Source: Streptococcus parasanguinis
GTDB taxonomy: Bacteria; Bacillota; Bacilli; Lactobacillales; Streptococcaceae
Assembly (NCBI RefSeq): GCF_032163505.1
Contig: NZ_CP134147.1
Span: 1,206,501 to 1,270,500, forward strand
Length of the DNA: 64,000 nt
Direction of reading: 5' to 3'
Every line of letters begins with the position of its first letter. Position 1 is the first letter of the stretch. A model generated the notes under the pieces. It did no database searches, was not told the origin of the DNA, and saw nothing but the letters and a program-made list of their open reading frames with translations. Positions 54,538 through 62,810 of the stretch are shown piece by piece. The position numbers and the translations under genes were made by a program.

Positions 54538-55818
54538 CTACCTCTCGAATATAATTTTTTCTACCCCTGTTTTAGGATCTATTGTTGTAACCTTAGTAAC
54601 ATTTGGATTGGCCTTCAATCTTGGTAGTTCGATGTTTTCCCAAATATTTCCTGGTCGTAGTTCGCTACCAACTACAGCTCTTATTTCACCAGATACTTGC
54701 TCTGCGTAAACATTCGAAGCTTCCTCCCAAGCTGTTACACTTGAAGGAGTATTAAAATCCCATTCAGGCATTACAATGTTCGTATCATCAATCGTAGATT
54801 CTAATGTAACTCCTCCTTTATTTTTTGCTATTTTTTTCGCAACATCCATTCCTCCAATGCCATCTGTTCGTCCTGACCAGAAAAAAGCCGTATCTGGATC
54901 AGTTTTCAATCTACCTCTTATTAACTCAACATCAAAGTCAGTTTGAGTAAAATCTATTTTTGAATATCTATTTGAAAAAACAGGAATTACTGGTTTCCTA
55001 TTGAAGACAGGAATCTTCCCTTTTACCTTACTATATACATCCAAGAACGTTGTATAGGGTTTATTGTAGTACTGATTATATCCAACATAAGATGTATACA
55101 AGGTAATTGCTAGTTGGAGGCTATCAGTAAAACCTCTCACCTTCTTGATATTTTTTGCACGATTGATTTCTTCCTGTGTAGCAGGTTTACCTGTAAAAGG
55201 ATCAATACCTTCTTCAATTATATAATAATCATATTTAGTTTGAAAAGCAGGATCTCGCCAACTGAGCATTTTTTGACTATCTAAAAAGAAATAACGGTCT
55301 AGTAGGTAATGATAATTAGCTCGCTCTGTTTCAGATTTAAATAGTTGTGCATATGGATTCACATGAGCCATGGAGATCAATGTTTTAAGTTCAGGGTAGG
55401 CCTCTTCTAACGCTTCTTGATCCATTGCATCGATACGTTTCTTAAATTTGGAGTCCACCTTGGCTAATTCTGAAGGTGATAACCCTAAATGATCATCCTT
55501 AACTTCATTATATCTCTTCCATAACAATTTGAGATCATTCATATCCCACTTGGAGAGAACCACATCACCCTGCCCCATAGTCGTAAATCTTTTATAGGCT
55601 TGAATCACCCCTCCATACTCTTCCTCCAGTTCTGCATGTGACATTTTTGAGAGTTTGTCTTCTAACGTTTCAACCTTCGGATTCTTCACTTTGTTTAGGA
55701 TTGCTTGATGTTTTTGCCATCCTAAAGAGATTGTTTGCTTCCATGATAGATCAGCTCCATTACTTGGGGGCAAGTAGGTTCCACTGGCAGCATCTCCTGT
55801 CGCTAGCAGTTCTTTTGT
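54538..55818 (-). CDS. Polymorphic toxin without N-terminal delivery domain; ADP-ribosyl cyclase-like C-terminus
   Basis: The open frame runs from a stop at 55819 to 54538; the first usable start is TTG at 55773 (411 aa). The first ~245 residues look like the middle of an LXG/T7SS toxin, including a pre-toxin stretch GIDPFTGKPATQEEINRAK. The shared linker KGKIPVFNRKPVIP and then FSNRYSKIDFTQ lead to a catalytic domain. Trp299 (FFWSG), Glu325 (TLEST), Trp349 (AWEEAS) and Glu382 (NIELPRL) can be aligned with CD38 Trp125, Glu146, Trp189 and Glu226, which suggests an NAD-destroying enzyme. No LXG domain, signal or promoter is present, so export by this copy is unlikely. Confidence 0.7.
   Translation of the reverse strand, partial: TKELLATGDAASGTYLPPSNGADLSWKQTISLGWQKHQAILNKVKNPKVETLEDKLSKMSHAELEEEYGGVIQAYKRFTTMGQGDVVLSKWDMNDLKLLWKRYNEVKDDHLGLSPSELAKVDSKFKKRIDAMDQEALEEAYPELKTLISMAHVNPYAQLFKSETERANYHYLLDRYFFLDSQKMLSWRDPAFQTKYDYYIIEEGIDPFTGKPATQEEINRAKNIKKVRGFTDSLQLAITLYTSYVGYNQYYNKPYTTFLDVYSKVKGKIPVFNRKPVIPVFSNRYSKIDFTQTDFDVELIRGRLKTDPDTAFFWSGRTDGIGGMDVAKKIAKNKGGVTLESTIDDTNIVMPEWDFNTPSSVTAWEEASNVYAEQVSGEIRAVVGSELRPGNIWENIELPRLKANPNVTKVTTIDPKTGVEKIIFER
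54981..55091 (-). repeat. 111-bp pre-toxin repeat, copy 2
   Basis: Identical to 53501-53611. It lies inside the toxin gene, at the junction between the middle region and the catalytic tail. Confidence 0.95.
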
Positions 55819-55821
55819 TTA

Positions 55822-56042
55822 AATTAACACGCCTACAGAATCATCCTAATATCAAATTTTTTTGAGAAATACATGGACAAACCTCTTCTAAATTAATAAA
55901 CTGACTTCATCATATGCTATAATTTAGTTATATTTTACAAAAATGAAAGTTTCTAACTAATGCCCCTATTTGCTCATTAATGTAACTGGGCTGTTATGTC
56001 ATTATCAGTTTTATGTTATAGCTTTATCAAGGAGTTTCGTCT
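55822..56042. other. Gap between toxin remnant and ABC transporter gene
   Basis: This AT-rich stretch has no gene. The missing front of the toxin would have been here, so the left end of a deletion probably lies near 55820. A plus-strand AAGGAG at about 56030 serves the ABC transporter gene. Confidence 0.6.
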
Positions 56043-57560
56043 ATGTTTCAATACCTTAAGCCTTTGCGCTGGTATCTTTTCTTTAATTTTCTCTTTAGTG
56101 GCCTGTCCAATATTTGTACGGCTCTTCTTCCATACTTTACACAAGAGTTAATTCGTGGCCACTATCAAATAGCTTTGTCAGGTTATTGCATCGCAGTTAT
56201 AGGTTACCTGACTTGCAACTACATCCAAATGCGACTTGACTGGAAACAGGCCATTCTCTTTTCGACAAATCTAAAGAACGATTGGTTTCAATCTCTTTTA
56301 GGACTTGCCCACCATGATTTCAAGCAGAAAACAGTCGCAGAATACATTTCTTATCAATCTAATGATCTTGACTCACTGGAAAAAGATTATCTACCTCCAC
56401 TGATGAGTTTTTTTAAGCAGATTCTACGAATTTTGATTTATACCATCATTATTACCAGAACGATCAATCCTATAGTGGCACTGATCCTACTGATTTCAAC
56501 AGCCATCAGTATTCAAATTCCAAAGATCGTTGGTCAATTGACTGCGAAGCGTAGACAAACCTATCTTGAAAAGCAAGGTGATTATTATCGGACCTTGGAG
56601 GATCTATTCCGAGGACATCACCTAGTTAACAAACTTACTCTACCTCATTTTATAGAGCAACAAAGAAGTTCTCTCAAAAACTTGCAGGATAAGTATCTTG
56701 GGTATGGTTTGACTAAAATTACAGGTATTCTCTTGACGGGTATTTCTTTTGAATTCATTAGCCTTATTCTCTTTTCCTATCTAGCTTACTCTCTATATCA
56801 TCATCAAATTGGTATCCCTGAGGTGGTTGCAAGTTTTGGTTATATTACAGCCTTCTCAGAACCAATTCAAGAAATCCTTTACGATCTGCAAATGTTGGAG
56901 TCGGTAAAACCTGTAATTAAAAGCTTTCAAACTATTGTTAAGCATCCATCTTCAATTCAGTCACCACAGCCTTCCTTTGAAACGATCACATTGAAGAATC
57001 TTTCTAAACAACTTGGGGAATCAACATTGAAGATTTCTTTTGCCACCATTCACAAAGGAGATAAGATTGCCCTCATAGGAGAGAACGGATCAGGTAAGAG
57101 TAGCCTGCTCAATATTTTAAATGGTACGGATGAGGATTTCCAAGGCGAGATCTTGCTGAATGATCTTCCTCTAAATCAGCTTTGGGGAAGATTTGGCCTG
57201 ATCTTGCAACAAGAGCATAGCTTCATCTCTAGTTATGAAAATAATGTTACGCTATTCAATACTTTCCCCGCAGAGTTTAAGGATGCGGAATTCGAAGCAA
57301 CACCTCCTCAATCCCTGTCAGGTGGTCAACAACAACGTATGTACCTCAATCGAGAAAAAAACCGCCAGAGTCCATTAGTTATTATGGATGAACCTTTTTC
57401 AGCCTTGGATGCTCATCAGTTCGAGGCAGAATTGAAAAAAGTACTAGACTTACCGTGTGCTGTCATCATTACTTTACACCGACAGAATGAAGCACTGAAG
57501 AACTTTGACCAGGTCTGGGAAATTAGATCTGGAGAACTAATCATTCAAAAAAATGAGTAG
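56043..57560 (+). CDS. ABC transporter, fused permease and ATPase
   Basis: The 505-aa half-transporter has six hydrophobic segments in the first ~290 residues and an ATPase domain with Walker A GENGSGKSSL, signature LSGGQQQRMYLNRE, Walker B LVIMDEPFSALDA and His loop ITLHRQ. It is shorter than the usual ~580 aa because the ATPase part is trimmed (Q-loop LILQQEHSF follows closely). It has no peptidase domain. No partner gene is adjacent, so it would act as a homodimer. Substrate unknown; a role in peptide export next to a toxin array is possible but not shown. Confidence 0.85.
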   Translation: MFQYLKPLRWYLFFNFLFSGLSNICTALLPYFTQELIRGHYQIALSGYCIAVIGYLTCNYIQMRLDWKQAILFSTNLKNDWFQSLLGLAHHDFKQKTVAEYISYQSNDLDSLEKDYLPPLMSFFKQILRILIYTIIITRTINPIVALILLISTAISIQIPKIVGQLTAKRRQTYLEKQGDYYRTLEDLFRGHHLVNKLTLPHFIEQQRSSLKNLQDKYLGYGLTKITGILLTGISFEFISLILFSYLAYSLYHHQIGIPEVVASFGYITAFSEPIQEILYDLQMLESVKPVIKSFQTIVKHPSSIQSPQPSFETITLKNLSKQLGESTLKISFATIHKGDKIALIGENGSGKSSLLNILNGTDEDFQGEILLNDLPLNQLWGRFGLILQQEHSFISSYENNVTLFNTFPAEFKDAEFEATPPQSLSGGQQQRMYLNREKNRQSPLVIMDEPFSALDAHQFEAELKKVLDLPCAVIITLHRQNEALKNFDQVWEIRSGELIIQKNE

Positions 57561-57643
57561 ACTTGCTTTCTCACGAAGATTTGTTTTACCATGATCAATA
57601 CATCATCAGGCACAGATAGATTGAGGTCATCTTAACCTCAAAA

Positions 57644-57824
57644 AGAGAGTGGGACAGAAATCGGTAATTCGTTAGAAATCGATTTCGTCGTCCTACCTCC
57701 GCACAGTTGAGTAGGGCTGTAAAAGCTGATGAAATCAGCGTAGTAGAGCCCACTCAACCACTGCGTCTTGCTCGACAATCCAAAAACAATTGAGAGGCTA
57801 GGACTTTTGTCCCAGCCTCTTTTT
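57644..57824 (+). repeat. Repeat family 1, copy 3
   Basis: About 181 bp nearly identical to the copy at 30359, in the same orientation, 84 bp past the ABC transporter gene. It differs at a few bases (for example GAAATCGATT for GAATTCGATT). The following T-run makes it a likely terminator. Confidence 0.9.
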
Positions 57825-58098
57825 TATATTTAATTGTATTTCTTCCAACCCCTTCTATTACATCTTTAATTTCAAAAGGGATGAATCGTTTGATCAGTGC
57901 ATAAGTAAACTGGATTGATCTTCTCAATACTTCCTACTCGTCAGTGGACTTCTTAACTGTAATCACTCAACTAAAGATTTTATTCATACAAATGCAAATC
58001 ATGATTTGCACTCTCTAAAAAGATATCACTCATTTAAATACTCTTTTCCTTAAATCCTATTCTACAAAATATGCCCATGAATTCATACTAAAACAAAA
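57825..58098. other. Gene-free stretch with an 18-bp perfect palindrome
   Basis: No gene is seen here. TGCAAATCATGATTTGCA at 57993-58010 is a perfect palindrome that could be an operator, but no promoter or gene depends on it in an obvious way. Confidence 0.6.
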
Positions 58099-58124
58099 AG
58101 AGAGCAGCAAACTGAGCTGCTCTC
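58095..58124 (-). terminator. Terminator after the YehR-like lipoprotein gene
   Basis: A 9-bp perfect stem (58100-58108 with 58116-58124) is followed by TTTTTG on the minus strand. Confidence 0.85.
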
Positions 58125-58132
58125 CATTTTGT

Positions 58133-58717
58133 TTATTTTTCTACCATTCCGCCTTTGATAAGACTGTCTTTCGTTACTGAATAACTAACTGTTTTGTCAT
58201 CTAGGGGATTAAATCCTGGGACGATTTCTTTTAATTTATTAAAATCGATTTTTGTGTAATCAATGGTATTGCGGATATAAAAGATTCCGTCTTTGTATTC
58301 TGATGTTAGTTCAAATCCATGTCCCATCAGATCTTTGAATTTTTCTTGGCTCTTAGCGACGGCTTCTTTCATGGTTTCAAGAGGGTTCTCACCAGGCACT
58401 TTTGAGACGTCGTAATCATCAACTTTTTCTTGTAATAACAAGGTATCTCCCTTGTAATACAATGTAATAGTTGACTTACCTGCTTCATCACTCGTTTCGA
58501 GAACGGTTTTTTGTGCACCTGCTAGTGCATCTTCTTTTTTGCTTTCATCAGTTGATGACTCTTTTGTCTTCTCTTTAGCGGATGATTTGCTTGTTGCTTT
58601 ACTAGTTGCTTTAGTAGACGATGGACTAGTAGATTTTGTAGTCTCTTTTTGTGCGCAACCAGCTAAAAGAAGACCCGCTGTCAAGAAGACGGCTAACATT
58701 TTTGTGGTTTTATTCAT
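58133..58717 (-). CDS. YehR-like lipoprotein (DUF1307 type)
   Basis: The 194-aa product has a lipoprotein signal with lipobox GLLLAGCAQ, then a low-complexity Ser/Thr/Lys linker of about 50 residues. The folded domain has ITLYYKGDTLLLQEK and IDFNKLKEIVPG, which fits the DUF1307/YehR family of small surface lipoproteins of unknown function. The start at 58717 follows GAGG. It is a single gene. Confidence 0.82.
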   Translation of the reverse strand: MNKTTKMLAVFLTAGLLLAGCAQKETTKSTSPSSTKATSKATSKSSAKEKTKESSTDESKKEDALAGAQKTVLETSDEAGKSTITLYYKGDTLLLQEKVDDYDVSKVPGENPLETMKEAVAKSQEKFKDLMGHGFELTSEYKDGIFYIRNTIDYTKIDFNKLKEIVPGFNPLDDKTVSYSVTKDSLIKGGMVEK

Positions 58718-58844
58718 TTTGAATACCTCACTTTTTATGATGGTTAAGGAAATGACTGACGTTTGAAACGAGTCATTTAGCAAGATCAACTGTCGTTTTA
58801 AATGTTATTAGAAAAGTCTCAAAAATGATGTCCGCAGTCCCTCC

Positions 58845-59843
58845 TTATCGATCATTGTAGCCATCTGGGTGGCTGGAATGCCAAGCCCAGGCTGTTTGGA
58901 TGATGGTTTCGATATTGTCAAATTTGGGTTGCCAGCCGAGGATGGCACGCGCCTTCTCAGAGGATGCGATCAGGGTATCTGGATCTCCTGGTCTGCGATC
59001 GGCCAGCTCAAGTGGGATCGGATGACCCGTCACCTTGCGGGCCGCTTCAACGATTTGAAGATTAGAGAATCCTGTCGATGAGCCCAGATTAAAGGCGGTA
59101 GAAGGGTTGCCATTACGCAGATACTCCACTGCTAAAAGATGGGCATCTGCCAAGTCAAATGGATGGACGTAGTCCCGAACATTGGTCCCATCTGGTGTCT
59201 TGTAGTCATCTCCAAAAATAGAGATCTTCTCGCGTTTGCCTTGGGCTACTTGTAAGACGATCGGCAAGAGATGGGTCTCTGGTCCATGGTCTTCTCCGAT
59301 GGATCCATCTGGCTTAGCACCCGCAACATTAAAGTAACGAAGGGGCACGTACTTGATCCCGTAGGCTTGATCGGCCCAGCGCATAATGGTTTCCATCATG
59401 AGCTTGCTTTCGCCATAAGGATTGATTGGTTTTTGTGGAGTGGTTTCAAGAATCGGAATTTCTTCTGGAATGCCGTAGGTGGCAGCAGTTGAAGAAAAGA
59501 CGATGTAGTGCACTCCACATTCATGCATGACTTCCAAGAGCTTGACCATGCCAGCTGTATTGTTATCAAAATATTTCAATGGATCGGCCATGGATTCAGC
59601 GACCAGTGAGTAGGCAGCAAAGTGGATGACCGCATCGATATCTGCATGTTCCTTAAAAACAGTGCGCATAAAGTCTTGATCCGCCAGGTCTCCTTGGTAA
59701 AAGACGGCATCTGGATGCACCGCTGCACGGTGGCCTGTGACCAGGCTATCGACCACGACGACTTTTTCCTGTCCTTCATTGACCAAACGGTCCACCATGT
59801 GGGAACCGATATAGCCAGCTCCTCCGAGTACGAGTATTGCCAT
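58845..59843 (-). CDS. galE: UDP-glucose 4-epimerase
   Basis: The 332-aa short-chain dehydrogenase fold enzyme interconverts UDP-galactose and UDP-glucose. NAD-binding motif [10 protein letters not shown] lies at the N-terminus, and the catalytic Ser/Tyr/Lys set is in FSSTAATYG and [11 protein letters not shown]. It follows galT by 63 bp and completes the Leloir pathway. Confidence 0.96.
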   Translation of the reverse strand: MAILVLGGAGYIGSHMVDRLVNEGQEKVVVVDSLVTGHRAAVHPDAVFYQGDLADQDFMRTVFKEHADIDAVIHFAAYSLVAESMADPLKYFDNNTAGMVKLLEVMHECGVHYIVFSSTAATYGIPEEIPILETTPQKPINPYGESKLMMETIMRWADQAYGIKYVPLRYFNVAGAKPDGSIGEDHGPETHLLPIVLQVAQGKREKISIFGDDYKTPDGTNVRDYVHPFDLADAHLLAVEYLRNGNPSTAFNLGSSTGFSNLQIVEAARKVTGHPIPLELADRRPGDPDTLIASSEKARAILGWQPKFDNIETIIQTAWAWHSSHPDGYNDR

Positions 59844-59906
59844 TTGTTTTCCTTTCGCTTCTTGTCTTCTCTCTTATTGTACCAAATTTCTGCCACTTCT
59901 CCACAC

Positions 59907-61379
59907 TTAAAGTGTCGCAACAAAGCGTCTAAAGGCAGCTTGTCCTTCTGCTGTTCTCTTGTAGACACCAGCATCTTCGAGCACACGCGCAAAGATCTGG
60001 CCAACTGATTCACGGACAAGGGCTTCTGCCTCTGCTTCGTCTGTGATGGCTGGGTGAGTGGCTTTCAAATCATCTGCCCAAGGCTGGTGGTAGGTCGCCA
60101 CAGTATTCTCACGTCCAATCAAATAGTCTTGAACCTGCTTGAGCTCTTCCTTGAGGCGAGGTGGCAAAATGGCCAAGCCCATGACTTCGATCAGGCCGAT
60201 ATTTTCTTTTTTGATGTGTTGCACATCCGCATGTGGGTGATAAATGCCATCTGGATGCTCTGGTGAGGTTTGGTTGTCACGGAGCACCAAGTCCAATTCA
60301 TAATGCCCATCACGAATCCGTGCAATGGGGGTAATGGTATGGTGGGGCTGACCGTCGGATGCTGCTAAGACTTGAACGGCTGGATCCGAGTAGCCTCGCC
60401 AGGCTGTGAGGATATGGTCTGCCAGGTCAATCAATTGCGCCTTGTTGTCCGATTGCAAGCGGAGAACCGACATGGGCCAATTGACAATTCCTACCGATAC
60501 AGCCTCAAATCCCTCAACGCTAAAGCTTTCCTCAACAGGAGCTAGCTCCATAGGGAAGGTATGGCGTCCGCCTTGGTAATGGTCATGAGTCAGGATGGAT
60601 CCCCCTACAATGGGCAGGTCTGCATTGGACCCTGCAAAATAGCCTGGGAAAGTCTCGACAATGGTCAAGAGTCGCTCAAAGGTCTTGCGACTAATGGCCA
60701 TAGGAACATGCTGGCTATCGAGGAAAATGCAGTGTTCATTGAAGTAGGCATAAGGGGAATACTGAAAGCCCCAGTCATGACCGTCCATGTCAAAACGGAT
60801 AATCCGATGATTGGCCCGGGCTGGATGGTCTAGGCGACCTTGATAGCCTTCATTTTCAAAGCACAATTGGCAGGCTGGATAATGACTGGCTTTGGCAAGC
60901 TTGGCCGCTGCAATGTCTTTAGGATCTTTTTCAGGTTTTGACAGATTGATGGTGATTTCAAGAGAACCGTAGGGAGTTTGTGTCTCAAAGGCAATATTTT
61001 GCGCAATGGCTTTGACCTTGATGTAATCATTGCGCTTAGAGAGGGCATAGAAATCCGCAATCGCGTCTTCCTTGGACTGACGGTAGGTCTCCCAAAAGCG
61101 ATGGTTGACTTGACTAGGACTAGGGGTGATCCAATCCATCAACTCCGCACCCAAACTGTCTTTTGCGGCCATACTATCCTGGATCTTGCTATTTGCAACA
61201 GCGATCTCTACCAGCTGATCTTTGAGTGCGATCAACTCTTCTTTTTGAGCTGGGGCGTCTAGCCCTTCTTCTCCAATGCGACTCATGATGCGATTTTTTA
61301 GATAAATCCGATCCATCTCTTCGTAGTCACTCGCCGCAATGACGGCTGTGACAAATGCATCTAATACCAGTTCTGTCAT
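59907..61379 (-). CDS. galT: Galactose-1-phosphate uridylyltransferase (Firmicute type)
   Basis: The 490-aa enzyme exchanges UMP between UDP-glucose and galactose 1-phosphate. It is of the long Firmicute type, unrelated in length to the ~350-aa enterobacterial form. Notable motifs are [25 protein letters not shown] and [12 protein letters not shown], which holds the active-site histidine. It follows galK by 12 bp. Confidence 0.95.
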   Translation of the reverse strand: MTELVLDAFVTAVIAASDYEEMDRIYLKNRIMSRIGEEGLDAPAQKEELIALKDQLVEIAVANSKIQDSMAAKDSLGAELMDWITPSPSQVNHRFWETYRQSKEDAIADFYALSKRNDYIKVKAIAQNIAFETQTPYGSLEITINLSKPEKDPKDIAAAKLAKASHYPACQLCFENEGYQGRLDHPARANHRIIRFDMDGHDWGFQYSPYAYFNEHCIFLDSQHVPMAISRKTFERLLTIVETFPGYFAGSNADLPIVGGSILTHDHYQGGRHTFPMELAPVEESFSVEGFEAVSVGIVNWPMSVLRLQSDNKAQLIDLADHILTAWRGYSDPAVQVLAASDGQPHHTITPIARIRDGHYELDLVLRDNQTSPEHPDGIYHPHADVQHIKKENIGLIEVMGLAILPPRLKEELKQVQDYLIGRENTVATYHQPWADDLKATHPAITDEAEAEALVRESVGQIFARVLEDAGVYKRTAEGQAAFRRFVATL

Positions 61380-61391
61380 CCTATCTCCTTT

Positions 61392-62570
61392 TTAATCAAG
61401 TACCCGTGTCCCCGCCGCAACCTCTGCAATGTAGAAGCTTGGCGCATAGCCAACGACTTCCTCATAGCGTTTGCCGACAACTTCTTTAAATGCTTCAACC
61501 TTATCTTTGTTGACAAGGGCGATGGCGCAACCACCAAAGCCTGCTCCCGTCATACGAGCACCAAGCACTCCTTCTTGTTCCCAGGCTGTATGCACCAAGG
61601 TATCCAATTCTAGACCTGTCACTTCGTAGTCATGTTCCAAGGATACGTGGGAAGCATTCATGAGACGGCCAAAGCCTTCCAAATCCCCTGCTTCAAGGGC
61701 CTTACGAGCTTGGAGGGTCCGTTGGTTTTCAAGTACAGCATGACGAGCCCGTTTGATGCGATTTTCATCCTTGATCAAGTAGCTGTAGGCATCAAAAGAC
61801 CAGAGATCCAATTCTCCTAAGGTTTGGATATCCAATTTTTCTTGGAGTTCAGAAACGGCGGTTTCGCATTCTGAACGACGTTCATTGTATTTTGAATCCG
61901 CTAATTCCCGGCGTTTGTTGGTATTCATGATGACTACGACATTGTCTTTGAGGTCCAGCGGTACCAAATCATACTCTAGGGTGTTGGTATCGAGATAAAT
62001 AGCTCGTTGGTCAGCTCCCATACCGATGGCAAATTGGTCCATGATCCCAGAGTTGACTCCGATGAAGTGATTTTCAGTTTGTTTCCCGATCTTGACCAGA
62101 TCTAGACGATCTAAGTGAAGATCATATAGTTTCTCAGCGATGACGCCAATCAAGAGCTCAAGCGATGCTGAAGAAGAAAGACCGGATCCATTTGGAATAT
62201 TGCCGTAGACATAGACATCCATACCGCTATCAATGACATGACCAGCTTCTTGCAAGAAGTGGAGCACGCCTTTTGGATAGTTGGTCCAGTTGTGCTCTTT
62301 TTCAAAGTGGAGATTTTCAAGCGGAACTTCAATGATCCCCTTGTCTTCAAAGTTTCCTGAGAAGAAACGCAAGACCTTATCCTCACGCTTTCTTGCAGCC
62401 CCGTAGGTACCAAGTGTAATGGCTGCTGGGAAGACATGCCCACCATTATAGTCCGTGTGTTCACCGATCAGATTAATCCGTCCTGGTGAAAAGAAAGTGT
62501 GGTCAGCCTTTCCCCCAAAGACAGCCTGGAATTTTGCTTGTAAATCTTGAGATGTGATTGTTGTCGTCAT
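61392..62570 (-). CDS. galK: Galactokinase
   Basis: The 392-aa GHMP kinase phosphorylates galactose. The signature [19 protein letters not shown], the ATP-site motif [13 protein letters not shown] and the C-terminal [16 protein letters not shown] are all present. It is the first gene of galKTE. galR, often divergent from galK in streptococci, is not here. Confidence 0.97.
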   Translation of the reverse strand: MTTTITSQDLQAKFQAVFGGKADHTFFSPGRINLIGEHTDYNGGHVFPAAITLGTYGAARKREDKVLRFFSGNFEDKGIIEVPLENLHFEKEHNWTNYPKGVLHFLQEAGHVIDSGMDVYVYGNIPNGSGLSSSASLELLIGVIAEKLYDLHLDRLDLVKIGKQTENHFIGVNSGIMDQFAIGMGADQRAIYLDTNTLEYDLVPLDLKDNVVVIMNTNKRRELADSKYNERRSECETAVSELQEKLDIQTLGELDLWSFDAYSYLIKDENRIKRARHAVLENQRTLQARKALEAGDLEGFGRLMNASHVSLEHDYEVTGLELDTLVHTAWEQEGVLGARMTGAGFGGCAIALVNKDKVEAFKEVVGKRYEEVVGYAPSFYIAEVAAGTRVLD

Positions 62571-62588
62571 GAGAAACTCCTTTAGTTT

Positions 62589-62638
62589 TGTAAACGTTTT
62601 TATACTTGTATTATATCTGATCGCAAGTAAAACTTCAA
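62589..62638 (-). promoter_or_regulatory. galK promoter with cre/GalR-like operator
   Basis: TTGAAG (62633-62638), a 17-bp spacer and TATAAT (62610-62615) on the minus strand. TGTAAACGTTTT (62589-62600) lies at about the start of transcription and fits either a cre site or a GalR operator; the two share this core. Confidence 0.75.
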
Positions 62639-62763
62639 GTGTTTTTAGTAAAATTTTATTAATTTTTTATTTTATGCCCAGAAAGGCGATAACAAAGGGT
62701 TTTCCTCCGATTACAACTTCTATTCCATCATTGCCATCTCGAGTTAATTTTAGTAAACTTTTA

Positions 62764-62801
62764 CCAAAAAATCTCAATTGGGAAATCACCCAATTGAGAT
62801 T
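62764..62801 (-). terminator. Terminator after the GH3 gene
   Basis: A 13-bp perfect stem (62770-62782 with 62789-62801) with a 6-nt loop and T-run on the minus strand, 9 bp past the stop. Confidence 0.9.
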
Positions 62802-62810
62802 CTGAATCCT

